Shown piece after piece: positions 28,615 through 40,359 of a DNA stretch of 64,000 nucleotides (position 1 is its first letter; each line of letters starts with the position of its first letter). The DNA lies in assembly GCF_001021975.1 (NCBI RefSeq), contig NZ_CP009928.1, positions 4,344,001 to 4,408,000 on the forward strand. The letters run 5' to 3'. The stretch comes from Chryseobacterium gallinarum. Lineage in GTDB: Bacteria; Bacteroidota; Bacteroidia; Flavobacteriales; Weeksellaceae. The notes beneath the pieces are model-generated. The model made no database searches and was not told the origin of the DNA. It saw only the letters and a program-made list of their open reading frames with translations. Made by a program: the position numbers and the translations under genes.

Positions 28615-30510
28615 GTTGTGAAGTGCTCTCAAAATTTATTATCTTCGTGATTAGTCACAGCCAGAATAAGACGAAGGATCTGCAATACCTTGTTGTGAAG
28701 TGCTTTCAAAATTCATTATCTTCGTGATTAGTCACAGCGTAAAAATTGATTTCCGGTATATGCAACCTGTTGTGAAGTGCTTTCAAAATTTATTATCTTC
28801 GTGATTAGTCACAGCTTCATCCTGTACCAACTTCGCGTGGCGCTCGTTGTGAAGTGCTTTCAAAATTTATTATCTTCGTGATTAGTCACAGCAATTCCGC
28901 CCAATTTGTCAATTCATCGTCAGTTGTGAAGTGCTTTCAAAATTTATTATCTTCGTGATTAGTCACAGCTTGATGCAGTTTGTGGACCCGAAGCATGTTG
29001 TTGTGAAGTGCTTTCAAAATTTATTATCTTCGTGATTAGTCACAGCTGTTACTTTGATTTGACTTTGTAAATGTAAGTTGTGAAGTGCTTTCAAAATTTA
29101 TTATCTTCGTGATTAGTCACAGCATCCCGGAAGATTATAGATTGCAGCGTCCAGTTGTGAAGTGCTTTCAAAATTTATTATCTTCGTGATTAGTCACAGC
29201 AGGCATATATAGAATTCGAGTAATCTAATGGTTGTGAAGTGCTTTCAAAATTTATTATCTTCGTGATTAGTCACAGCGGAACGGGTGAACCACTCCATAT
29301 TTTCGTGGTTGTGAAGTGCTTTCAAAATTTATTATCTTCGTGATTAGTCACAGCTTTCTAACTCGTCAATACATTGTTCTGCGTGTTGTGAAGTGCTTTC
29401 AAAATTTATTATCTTCGTGATTAGTCACAGCTTTCTAACTCGTCAATACATTGTTCTGCGTGTTGTGAAGTGCTTTCAAAATTTATTATCTTCGTGATTA
29501 GTCACAGCGAGTTTCTTGTTGTGCTGCTATTTCTTCCTGTTGTGAAGTGCTTTCAAAATTTATTATCTTCGTGATTAGTCACAGCTGAAACGGCATTCAT
29601 AAGATACGAGGTTGAGTTGTGAAGTGCTTTCAAAATTTATTATCTTCGTGATTAGTCACAGCGATCGATTTCTGAAGGATGAACCTATTGAAGTTGTGAA
29701 GTGCTTTCAAAATTTATTATCTTCGTGATTAGTCACAGCGTATTCCTCATATTTCTGAGTCTCTGGCCAGTTGTGAAGTGCTTTCAAAATTTATTATCTT
29801 CGTGATTAGTCACAGCATATATAGATAAATCATATTCATCATCACTGTTGTGAAGTGCTTTCAAAATTTATTATCTTCGTGATTAGTCACAGCCCTCTCC
29901 TTGTGTGAGACGCTCAAATCACAGTTGTGAAGTGCTTTCAAAATTTATTATCTTCGTGATTAGTCACAGCTCCATAGTCTCCAGAATCAATTGTTTCCTT
30001 GGTTGTGAAGTGCTTTCAAAATTTATTATCTTCGTGATTAGTCACAGCCATTGGCACTTGATATAATTTCTTGATAATGTTGTGAAGTGCTTTCAAAATT
30101 TATTATCTTCGTGATTAGTCACAGCTAAGTGAATCAATGGTTATACCACTATCATGTTGTGAAGTGCTTTCAAAATTTATTATCTTCGTGATTAGTCACA
30201 GCGCTCCCTGGGTTAATAATGCATATTAGATCGTTGTGAAGTGCTTTCAAAATTTATTATCTTCGTGATTAGTCACAGCTTTTCCAGACTTTCAAACAAT
30301 CCATTTACTGTTGTGAAGTGCTTTCAAAATTTATTATCTTCGTGATTAGTCACAGCGAATATCCTGATCAAACCTTTGATCTTGGCGTTGTGAAGTGCTT
30401 TCAAAATTTATTATCTTCGTGATTAGTCACAGCATGGAGTATTAATCCCATTTTTATTTAAAAGTTGTGAAGTGCTTTCAAAATTTATTATCTTCGTGAT
30501 TAGTCACAGC
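28615..30510 (+). CRISPR. Type II-C CRISPR array, 25 repeats of 47 bp and 24 spacers
   Basis: Repeats of 47 bp (beginning GTTGTGAAGTGCTTTC, ending GATTAGTCACAGC) alternate with 30-nt spacers; spacer 18 (29971-30001) is 31 nt. Repeats 1 and 2 each have one substitution, the others appear identical. Spacers 10 (29355-29384) and 11 (29432-29461) are identical. The tracrRNA antirepeat at 36121-36142 is the exact complement of repeat positions 2-23, so crRNAs are read on the + strand, towards cas2. Repeat polymorphism lies at the 28.6 kb end, so the cas2-side end is the younger one. Confidence 0.98.
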
Positions 30511-30520
30511 CTCAAAATCT

Positions 30521-30543
30521 AATCCGTTGAATTTCAACGGATT
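30521..30543. terminator. Hairpin between array and cas2
   Basis: AATCCGTTGAA pairs perfectly with TTCAACGGATT around one nucleotide, with T-rich DNA on the + side (TATTATTTATTT) and TTTTGAG on the minus side. It can stop both array transcripts and the cas operon. It occupies most of the 57 bp between array and cas2, where a leader would be. Confidence 0.75.
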
Positions 30544-30567
30544 TATTATTTATTTAGGATTTAAAAA

Positions 30568-31796
<1,229 letters not shown>

Positions 31797-31805
31797 AGTA
31801 ATTAT

Positions 31806-34800
31806 TTAATATTCACCTATTTGTACTATTTTTCCCAAGTGATTCAATCTTACTTTTATAATATTTCTTAGTCCTTCAAGGCTTTTAAGCTGTATATAGG
31901 TTATATTCCGCAGTTCTTTTCTCTCTTCAACGGTTGTTTCTAAGTGATGCCTGAATACAAAATCTCTGACAAAAGAATTTCCATACCCAACCTTTGAAAT
32001 TTTCTGAACTCTAAATAAATGCTTGGATATCCGCTCTAAGTTCCTCTCATCAAGTAGATCAATTTCGTTGGGATCAAAATCTTCATTAGGAAATACAAAC
32101 ATTTCATTCTGTTTCAAAGTCATTAAAAACTTATACCCTTTCTCCTTATTATAGTCTTTATCAATTACAGGCAAACCTTGATTTACTCTTAAAACTGCCT
32201 CATAAAATGTAACCATTTTATCATCAAGTTTTTCCTCTTCATCTAAGTAAATAGCTAAATGATGATTATTCCCAGTACTTACAAAATCTCCGGGGATCTT
32301 ATTTCCATTTTCATCCAGAATTTCTTTACCCAAATGATCTTTTTTAAAGTGTAAGGATTCAGCATTACTCACACCAGTAATCGTTACGGTTTTTATTGCA
32401 ATTCCTTTTTCTTCATTCAGCCAGATAGGATCTTTATCCAGATTAGAAAATGCTTCTTTTGCATTTCCTTTAAATTGATCAAGACGTTCCTTTAAAATTT
32501 TCTTTATACCAAGATCTGTTATTTTTTCCAGATTCTTATAGTCTTTAAAATTATCAGGCGTAACAGATTTCCTAATAGTATACCCGGTCTCGTACCAGGA
32601 AAGAGTAACTTTTTCGGAAAGAATATCAGTCTTAGAATCATCCAAGTAAACAGGGTTTTTATTTATTGCATTTTTACCTGAGAATGCCTTTTTAGGATCG
32701 TTTCCATATTCCTTCAATCTATTCAGTAATGCATTTCTATGTATTGGATTAACAACCATTAATATAGTTTCATAGTCAAACTTTGCAGATACTTTTTCTT
32801 CTCTCGATTGTAGAAATTTCTTGCTGCCATACACCGTTTCTTTATGAAGCTGTCCTCGTGGGGTAAGTTCTGTTTTTTTATGAATCCCTCCTTTTTTCTT
32901 AGTCTTATTGATATTTGAGGTTACTACTTTATTTTTAGTTTTATGTGAAACCAATATTTCCTTCAGATGCTGCTTAGCTTCATGTCTGAAACTATTCATT
33001 GGAGCCTTAAATCTCCTGGTCTTTGAACCATTTTTTTTCTCAATGACTTCTGTAATAATATTTTCAATAGCATAAATATTCTGGTGTTCTTTATGCTTTT
33101 CATCTTTTCTTGCATTAAGATAATTCAGATACTGAATATGATTTCTGGTAGTGAATGCAACGGTAAGAGCATCCATTGCATGATGACGGTGATCATTACG
33201 TTTTGTCCAATCCGGAATGAGTTCTTTCTCTTCTCCTTTTGAATTTCTGACAATTTCTGTTAAACCTAACCTTCTGTAGTTATCAAGATTAAGTTCTTTC
33301 ATGATATTGACAAGATCCCAATCTTTTCTTAATTTGTCTGTGATTCTTCCTGAAGTGGTTACCACAGAATTAGTAATCTCAAAAAGAATTTCTTTTGCTT
33401 TTTTTGCAATATATTGAGTATCTCTCAAATCTCTTTCTATAAATCCATCTCCTATTTCTAATCCTTTTTTCTTTAGCTTTTCATATTTTGCTTTTGAAAT
33501 ACTGCCTTTATCCAATAATTCTTTAATTACATTCAGGAAATGTTCTTCTCTTTCACTCCCTTTATTAGACATAAAATCATACGCAGTCAGATTTCCTTTA
33601 TCTAAGTTTGACTGTCGTGGAACTAAAACCTTGTTAGAAAAACTATCATCAAAAAACCTTGACTGTGGAATAATATGGTCTATATCATACTTATCTGTAA
33701 AAAGATTTTCTTTTTCTATTTTAGTATTAGTATACAGATCTTTATACCCGTTAACGGTAAGTTCCATATATAGTTTGTATCGGATAATATCATTTCTGGA
33801 TGGATTAACAACACCAAATTCTTGCTTTAAAATAGTTGCATATTTTTGATGAAGGAGTGTGGCTTCATTAATACTCTTCGCCATATCTTCACGCTCCTGT
33901 GCACTTTTCTTCAGCTCCCTGGCTAGCTCTATTCTAACTCCATCCAACTTTCCATATTCAGAAATTGTAGCATTCACAAGATTAATCATCTGATTTAAAA
34001 TCTTTTCAACAACAGGATTTCGTAAAGAATTTTTAGGTAAAACCTCCAATTGCTCTTTTAATTTCCTGTTTTCCAATTCTTCTTTAGTCAAAGAGTGCTT
34101 AGAATGATTATACCCAGCAAGAAGACATGCTTCACTATACTTATTATCTTTAATATAAGGGTAAATTCTTCTCATAGCCTTTGTACTCAGGCTCCCATAC
34201 TCCTGTGAAAAAACAATCGTTGATAAAATCTTGGAGTGTTCTTTTTTAAAGCCAAATTTCTTCTCCAGCAATTCATATAATTTTTCATTCCCTGATGGCG
34301 AATTATCCCCTTCGTAAGAATACATCAAATGCCAAAACTGATAAGAAGCCTGATTTTCAAAATCCTTTCCCTCCAATTCTGCATTAAAATCAAGAATGGA
34401 TGTATTAATAAGATTTGCATTAAAAATCTCTTTTATCATCCCTTTAATCTCGTCAGCAGAAGCTTTCAGTTCAGATAATTTAGCCTCATCCTTATCCTCT
34501 TTTATTTTTAAAAGCTCAAAAACATTATAGCCTTGCAGTTCCAGAATTTTCAGAAAAGCATCATATAACTTTTCATTGGTTCTGTTTCCTTCCACAACTT
34601 TAAAATTAAGTTTTGCATCTTTCGATTTAAAACCCAAAAGTTCCAGGCATTTTTGTGAAGTAAGATTTCCTTTACAATTCAGCTCATTGAAAAGCAGTTC
34701 TTTTTCTTCCGGCTCCAAATACCTTCGTTCATCTTCATTCTTTATTTCTATATTATTGAGAACCTGCCAGATTTTAAATTCCTGAAATAAAGGTGAAGAT

Positions 34801-36017
34801 TTAGGAGCTACTTTCAATCCGACCTTCTTCCTTTTTCTTTTGCCATTTTCTTCAATTTCAATTTCTCTACTTTCAAATTCACAAAAACTTATCAGCCCTT
34901 TCTGTGACTTTAGCTTTCTTTGGTAGAAAATAACAATATCACGAACTTGTTCTTTCAATTCCTTAGTCAATTCAGGATGGAATTTTGTCTGTATTTTCCA
35001 GATCTTTTCAAACTCATCCTGATAGTCTTGCCGGTAAAACACCTGATTTTTCAAACGGGTATGAGGATTCGCTGAAAGCTCTTCAAAAAGATATTCTCCT
35101 ATTGTTTGTCCGTTAAAATATAGTTTTTTACTTCTATCACTGATCGCACCAAGATATCCACTGGAATTATTAAGATTATTATTAATTTCCGCAATTACAT
35201 ATGCCACTTCTTTAACATCCAATGGCTGAGAAAGAGCCTCTACTCGCCACTGATAAGCCTGAATCTTTTTCTCTTCCCGTGTTCCTTTATTATCGGCAGT
35301 GTAAATTTTATAACGATTCAGAAAAATAGCGGCAGTTGCTCTCTGTCCCTTTCCTTCAAGTTCTTTTTTAAATTCATCGGTTAAAATATCAGGATGATAT
35401 TGTTTTTGAAATTCCCAAATACGATCCAATTCATTTTGAAGATCTGATCTGTAAAAATCCGGAATCTGTTTTTTCCCTCTTTTTAAAAGATCATAGGCAT
35501 ATTGACCCGGGGTATAATTTTTCTCATATAACTCCTTCGCTACTGATAATCCGTCAATAGCTTTTCCATCATCATCATTTTGGACTTTTCTGCTGCTTTT
35601 GTATCCTCTTTTTTTATTGATCAGAAGAAGAACCCTTGCCAGTTCATCCAGTTCTATTTTTTCTCTGGCCGCTTTTGCTCTTAGATATTGCGTCTGGAAA
35701 GTAGTGTTTTTACCTGTTTCAGCCAGAACAGCATCGTTTTTTATGATTTTATAATGAATTAAAATCTCTAATAATTTTTTTCTTCTCAGTTTAAAACGCT
35801 GAAGGTTCCTACGGGCGCTTCTCGCTGAAGTACGTCCGGCATTAGTTGTAATAGATTTACCTTTTTCAAAATTGGTTTTCTCATCTATTGTTAAAGGATT
35901 AACTCTTACTCCTAATTTTATAATCTTGTTATTTTCCGGATTTTTCACATCTTCCTCTACAAGAGCCCAGCCTATAGAAGAAACTCCTAAGTCGAGTCCT
36001 AAAATTCTTTCCACCAT
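31806..36017 (-). CDS. cas9: CRISPR-associated endonuclease Cas9 (type II-C)
   Basis: RNA-guided double-strand DNA nuclease of 1403 residues, a usual size for Bacteroidetes II-C Cas9. RuvC-I is ILGLDLGVSSIGWA with catalytic Asp9. An arginine-rich bridge helix follows (RTSARSARRNLQRFKLRRKKLLE). RuvC-II is VRIELAREL with Glu697. HNH is YDIDHIIPQSRFFDD with catalytic His781, and RuvC-III is HRHHAMDAL with His946 and Asp949. All catalytic residues are intact, so the protein should cut. The PAM cannot be read from the sequence. Confidence 0.98.
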   Translation of the reverse strand: MVERILGLDLGVSSIGWALVEEDVKNPENNKIIKLGVRVNPLTIDEKTNFEKGKSITTNAGRTSARSARRNLQRFKLRRKKLLEILIHYKIIKNDAVLAETGKNTTFQTQYLRAKAAREKIELDELARVLLLINKKRGYKSSRKVQNDDDGKAIDGLSVAKELYEKNYTPGQYAYDLLKRGKKQIPDFYRSDLQNELDRIWEFQKQYHPDILTDEFKKELEGKGQRATAAIFLNRYKIYTADNKGTREEKKIQAYQWRVEALSQPLDVKEVAYVIAEINNNLNNSSGYLGAISDRSKKLYFNGQTIGEYLFEELSANPHTRLKNQVFYRQDYQDEFEKIWKIQTKFHPELTKELKEQVRDIVIFYQRKLKSQKGLISFCEFESREIEIEENGKRKRKKVGLKVAPKSSPLFQEFKIWQVLNNIEIKNEDERRYLEPEEKELLFNELNCKGNLTSQKCLELLGFKSKDAKLNFKVVEGNRTNEKLYDAFLKILELQGYNVFELLKIKEDKDEAKLSELKASADEIKGMIKEIFNANLINTSILDFNAELEGKDFENQASYQFWHLMYSYEGDNSPSGNEKLYELLEKKFGFKKEHSKILSTIVFSQEYGSLSTKAMRRIYPYIKDNKYSEACLLAGYNHSKHSLTKEELENRKLKEQLEVLPKNSLRNPVVEKILNQMINLVNATISEYGKLDGVRIELARELKKSAQEREDMAKSINEATLLHQKYATILKQEFGVVNPSRNDIIRYKLYMELTVNGYKDLYTNTKIEKENLFTDKYDIDHIIPQSRFFDDSFSNKVLVPRQSNLDKGNLTAYDFMSNKGSEREEHFLNVIKELLDKGSISKAKYEKLKKKGLEIGDGFIERDLRDTQYIAKKAKEILFEITNSVVTTSGRITDKLRKDWDLVNIMKELNLDNYRRLGLTEIVRNSKGEEKELIPDWTKRNDHRHHAMDALTVAFTTRNHIQYLNYLNARKDEKHKEHQNIYAIENIITEVIEKKNGSKTRRFKAPMNSFRHEAKQHLKEILVSHKTKNKVVTSNINKTKKKGGIHKKTELTPRGQLHKETVYGSKKFLQSREEKVSAKFDYETILMVVNPIHRNALLNRLKEYGNDPKKAFSGKNAINKNPVYLDDSKTDILSEKVTLSWYETGYTIRKSVTPDNFKDYKNLEKITDLGIKKILKERLDQFKGNAKEAFSNLDKDPIWLNEEKGIAIKTVTITGVSNAESLHFKKDHLGKEILDENGNKIPGDFVSTGNNHHLAIYLDEEEKLDDKMVTFYEAVLRVNQGLPVIDKDYNKEKGYKFLMTLKQNEMFVFPNEDFDPNEIDLLDERNLERISKHLFRVQKISKVGYGNSFVRDFVFRHHLETTVEERKELRNITYIQLKSLEGLRNIIKVRLNHLGKIVQIGEY

Positions 36018-36106
36018 AGCAGTTTGTTATTAGTATTTCATAAATGTAAGAAGAAAAAAAGAAAACCATTTACGGTTTCCCGTATTGTATTTTGATTTTG
36101 ATTTTA
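36018..36106 (-). promoter_or_regulatory. cas9 upstream region
   Basis: About 90 bp between cas9 and the tracrRNA promoter. On the minus strand TACATTTA lies about 25-35 nt before the ATG, near the TAnnTTTG -7 consensus. A small inverted repeat (AAACC...GGTTT, 36064-36078) lies just upstream and could be an operator. Weak evidence. Confidence 0.4.
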
Positions 36107-36114
36107 TATCTTTG
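36085..36114 (+). promoter_or_regulatory. tracrRNA promoter
   Basis: TTG at 36085-36087 and TATCTTTG at 36107-36114 are separated by 19 nt. This is an exact match to the Bacteroidetes housekeeping promoter (TTG-N19-TAnnTTTG). The antirepeat begins 6 nt after the -7 box. Confidence 0.8.
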
Positions 36115-36118
36115 ATTG

Positions 36119-36195
36119 ATAAATTTTGAAAGCACTTCACAATAAGGATTATTCCGTTGTGAAAACATTCAAGGCGGGGCAACTCGCCTTTTTCT
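36119..36195 (+). ncRNA. tracrRNA of the type II-C system
   Basis: The antirepeat (36121-36142) is a perfect 22-nt complement of CRISPR repeat positions 2-23. It is followed by AAGGATTATTCCGTTGTG, which resembles the nexus hairpin of other tracrRNAs, and by a terminator hairpin GGCGGG-GCAA-CTCGCC with a T5 run (36173-36193). The start is estimated from the promoter. It is divergent from cas9 and points towards tex. It pairs with pre-crRNA for processing and loads Cas9. Confidence 0.9.
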
Positions 36196-36232
36196 TTTTA
36201 AACCCCTATTTTAGCTATCCGAAAACTAAACA

Positions 36233-38356
36233 ATGACAACCGTAGCATTTATACAGAAGCAGCTCGATATTTCTGAGAAGAGCATCAGCAATACTTTACA
36301 ACTATTAGCAGAAGACTGCACCATTCCTTTTATTTCGCGTTACAGGAAAGATAAAACCGGAAACCTGGATGAAACCCAGATTGAACAGATTTCAAAGATC
36401 AGCAAACAGTTTGAAGAGATTGTAAAAAGAAAAGAATCTATTTTAAAATCTATAGAAGAACAAGGAGGCTTAACGCCTGAGCTTCAACAAAGAATAGAGG
36501 ACAGTTTTGATATTCAGGAACTGGAAGATCTATATCTGCCTTTTAAAAAGCGTAAAAAGACCAAAGCAGACGCTGCCAAGGAAAAAGGTCTTGAGCCTCT
36601 GGCAAAGATCATTATGAGTCAAAAAAACAATGATCTGCAGTTTCTGGCTTCAAAATATCTGAATAATGATGTCCCTTCTGAGGAAGATGCTCTTCAGGGA
36701 GCCAGGGATATTATGGCCGAATGGATCAATGAAAATATGTATGTCCGTAAGAATCTGCGTCGTCTATTCCAACGTAAGGCGGTTATTAGCTCTAAGGTGG
36801 TAAAGGCGAAAAAAGATGAAGAAGACGCTCAGAAATTCTCCCAATATTTTGAATGGGAAGAAAACCTCAACAGAACTCCTTCTCACAGGCTTTTAGCAAT
36901 GTTGAGAGCGGAAGCGGAAGGCTTTGTAAAAACCAATGTGGCAATTGACAAGGAAGAAGCTATTGATTTTATTGAAAAAGCTATCATCAAATCTGATAAC
37001 GAAAGTTCTGCACAGATTGCCCTGGCCATAAAAGACAGCTATAAAAGACTTCTGGAGCCGGCTATTTCCAATGAAGCTTTACAGGAAGCGAAAGAAAAAG
37101 CGGATAAAAAAGCGATTGAAATTTTTTCTGAAAACCTGAGCCAGCTGCTTTTGGCTCCGCCGTTGGGAGAGAAAAGGATCCTGGCTATTGATCCGGGTTA
37201 CAGAAGTGGCTGTAAAGTAGTTTGCCTGGATGAAAAAGGAGACCTCCTTCATAATGAAACCCTCTACCCTCACGCTCCTCAGAACGAAAGCGGAATGGCG
37301 ATGAAAAAAATCCGTTCCATGGTCAACGCCTATAATATTGAAGCCATCTCTATCGGAAACGGAACAGCAAGCCGTGAAACTGAATTCTTTATTAAAAAGA
37401 TCGCTTTTGACAGGCCCATTCAGGTTTTTGTGGTTTCTGAAGCCGGAGCATCGGTATATTCTGCAAGTAAAATTGCGAGAGAAGAATTTCCCACCTATGA
37501 TGTAACAGTTCGCGGAGCGGTTTCCATTGGAAGAAGACTATCTGATCCGCTGGCAGAACTGGTAAAAATAGATCCTAAATCTATTGGTGTCGGACAGTAT
37601 CAGCATGATGTAGACCAGACTCAATTAAAAAACGAACTGGATTCTACCGTGATGAAATGTGTAAACTCTGTAGGCATCAATTTAAATACAGCCAGCAAAT
37701 CATTATTAAGCTATGTGTCCGGAATTGGAGAAAAAATGGCTGAAAACATCGTGAATTACAGGACTGAAAACGGTGCTTTTGAAGACAGAAAACAACTGAA
37801 AAAGGTTCCTAGACTTGGAGAAAAGGCCTTCCAGCAGGCAGCAGCGTTTGTAAGAATTGCCAATGCAAAAAATCCGCTGGATAATTCTGCGGTGCATCCT
37901 GAAGCGTATGGTATTGTAGAAAAAATGGCTAAAGACCTGGGCATTACAACCAATGAACTGATAGCCAATAAAGAAAAAATCGCCCTGATAAAACCGGAAA
38001 ACTATATTACCGGAGACATTGGAATCCTGGGCATTAAAGATATTTTAAAGGAACTTGAAAAACCTGGATTAGACCCGAGAAAAGCTGCCAGAATATTCGA
38101 ATTCGATCCCAATGTAAAAAGTATTAAAGATCTGAAAGCAGGCATGATCTTACCGGGAATCGTTAACAATATTACAGCTTTCGGATGTTTTGTGGACCTG
38201 GGAATCAAAGAAAGCGGATTGGTTCATATTTCCCAGCTGAAAGACGGATATGTATCTGATGTGAATGAAGTAGTGAAGCTCCACCAGCACGTTAAGGTAA
38301 AGGTAACAGAAGTGGATGAGGCAAGAAAAAGAGTACAGTTGAGCATGATTTTATAA
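36233..38356 (+). CDS. tex: Tex family RNA-binding S1 protein
   Basis: A 707-residue Tex protein, a nucleic-acid-binding factor in transcription. It has the N-terminal helical region, an RNase-H-like YqgF domain (RILAIDPGYRSGCKVVCLDE), helix-hairpin-helix motifs (LLSYVSGIGEKMAENIVNYR) and a C-terminal S1 domain (GMILPGIVNNITAFGCFVDLGIKESGLVHIS). Full length. It follows the tracrRNA terminator by about 40 nt and is coupled to the nuclease gene 2 nt downstream. Confidence 0.95.
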   Translation: MTTVAFIQKQLDISEKSISNTLQLLAEDCTIPFISRYRKDKTGNLDETQIEQISKISKQFEEIVKRKESILKSIEEQGGLTPELQQRIEDSFDIQELEDLYLPFKKRKKTKADAAKEKGLEPLAKIIMSQKNNDLQFLASKYLNNDVPSEEDALQGARDIMAEWINENMYVRKNLRRLFQRKAVISSKVVKAKKDEEDAQKFSQYFEWEENLNRTPSHRLLAMLRAEAEGFVKTNVAIDKEEAIDFIEKAIIKSDNESSAQIALAIKDSYKRLLEPAISNEALQEAKEKADKKAIEIFSENLSQLLLAPPLGEKRILAIDPGYRSGCKVVCLDEKGDLLHNETLYPHAPQNESGMAMKKIRSMVNAYNIEAISIGNGTASRETEFFIKKIAFDRPIQVFVVSEAGASVYSASKIAREEFPTYDVTVRGAVSIGRRLSDPLAELVKIDPKSIGVGQYQHDVDQTQLKNELDSTVMKCVNSVGINLNTASKSLLSYVSGIGEKMAENIVNYRTENGAFEDRKQLKKVPRLGEKAFQQAAAFVRIANAKNPLDNSAVHPEAYGIVEKMAKDLGITTNELIANKEKIALIKPENYITGDIGILGIKDILKELEKPGLDPRKAARIFEFDPNVKSIKDLKAGMILPGIVNNITAFGCFVDLGIKESGLVHISQLKDGYVSDVNEVVKLHQHVKVKVTEVDEARKRVQLSMIL

Positions 38357-38358
38357 AT

Positions 38359-39615
38359 ATGAGTAATATACAGTTATCACAAATAAAAGGTTTATTGGAA
38401 AAGGTATCTGTAATTTCAAAAAAATACCATGATATAGCTCAAATCCGTGGAGAAAATTTCAACATTTTTTCAATCATGAGTATGGAAACCAATGAAAGAT
38501 ATACCCATTCTGCAATGATTGGTGAATTATTAAATCCTAGAGGCTCTCATGGACAGGGTTCTGTCTTTCTAAAATTGTTTTTTAAGGAGATAGAATGCTT
38601 AAAGCCCATCCATCAATTTAATTTTGAAAATGCTAAAGTAACGATTGAAAAATACCTTGGGAGTATAGATCCTGAGAGAAAAACAGGTGGATATATAGAT
38701 ATTATTATTGAAGATGGTAACAATACAATCATCATTGAAAATAAAATTTATGCCGTTGATCAGGTATCTCAACTTGAAAGATATAAAAATCATTACAAAC
38801 AGGCAGTACTGCTGTATTTGAACCTTTATGGGAATGAACCCTCCGGTAAAAGTAAGGGACAATTAGAAGTCAATAAAGATTTTTATTTGATAACTTATAA
38901 AAGTCATATTAAAAACTGGCTTGAAGAATGCCACCAGCAGGTTGTTAATCAACCTGTCTTGAGAGAAACCATTAAGCAATATTTATATTTGGTAAAAAAG
39001 TTAACCAACCAGACCATCAATAATGATATGAGTGATGAAATAAAAAGTTTATTATTAAGCGATTTAAAAAGCGCCAAGGAAATCTCAGATAATTTTCATT
39101 CTGCAAAAGCTATCATTCTTAATAAAATCAGAGACGGGCTAAAAAAAGAGCTGGAAAAAATATATGAAGACAGATACTATTTCTTTGAAAACCATAACAG
39201 AGCAGAAGAAAAGAACTCACACATTTGGTTTAGTTTAAAAGATTACAGGGAAGATGATAAACAAATTATCTGCTTCGGAATGGAATCTTTCAGTGGCTAT
39301 AGCAATAATCAAAATGACCTGTTCATTGGAATACTGGATTTTTACAATAGTTATCAGATACTCTTTAAAGAATATTTTCCCGATATGAAAATCAGTGGAT
39401 GGTGGAGAGGTATAGAGAGCATCGGAAATTTTGAATCTTATAATATTGATTTTTCTGATATTGATTTTCTTCAGTTTTTGCATGATAACCCATTTAAATT
39501 ACCAGAGCTTATCCGGGTTATTACAGATAAAACAATGGAGTACATCAACCGTCATGAGAAAACACTAATCACTATTCTTTCATCATCAAGAAAAATAAAA
39601 GAAACTCAATTCTAG
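38359..39615 (+). CDS. PD-(D/E)XK nuclease superfamily protein
   Basis: A 418-residue soluble protein resembling the PD-(D/E)XK_4 family. The nuclease core is seen in GGYIDIIIED (Asp114) and TIIIENKI (Glu127, Lys129), preceded by the conserved HSAMIGELLNP segment. The C-terminal half is a separate alpha/beta domain of unknown role. It begins 2 nt after the tex stop, so translation is probably coupled. Relatives occur as orphan or defence nucleases; no partner other than tex is adjacent. DNA cutting is an inference from the motif. Confidence 0.8.
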   Translation: MSNIQLSQIKGLLEKVSVISKKYHDIAQIRGENFNIFSIMSMETNERYTHSAMIGELLNPRGSHGQGSVFLKLFFKEIECLKPIHQFNFENAKVTIEKYLGSIDPERKTGGYIDIIIEDGNNTIIIENKIYAVDQVSQLERYKNHYKQAVLLYLNLYGNEPSGKSKGQLEVNKDFYLITYKSHIKNWLEECHQQVVNQPVLRETIKQYLYLVKKLTNQTINNDMSDEIKSLLLSDLKSAKEISDNFHSAKAIILNKIRDGLKKELEKIYEDRYYFFENHNRAEEKNSHIWFSLKDYREDDKQIICFGMESFSGYSNNQNDLFIGILDFYNSYQILFKEYFPDMKISGWWRGIESIGNFESYNIDFSDIDFLQFLHDNPFKLPELIRVITDKTMEYINRHEKTLITILSSSRKIKETQF

Positions 39616-39665
39616 CTTCCTTAAAAAAGTGAGCCTATTATTAAATATTACAAACAAGAACATAA

Positions 39666-40319
<654 letters not shown>

Positions 40320-40359
40320 TTGTAACACGGATTTTTACTGTAAAATATACTTAAAGTGA

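Noticed and set aside
30511-30567. Classical CRISPR leader with promoter between array and cas2
   Set aside because: Only 57 bp, mostly a hairpin, and crRNAs are read from the opposite direction.
31806-36017. Possibility of a catalytically dead Cas9
   Set aside because: Asp9, Glu697, His781, His946 and Asp949 motifs are all present.
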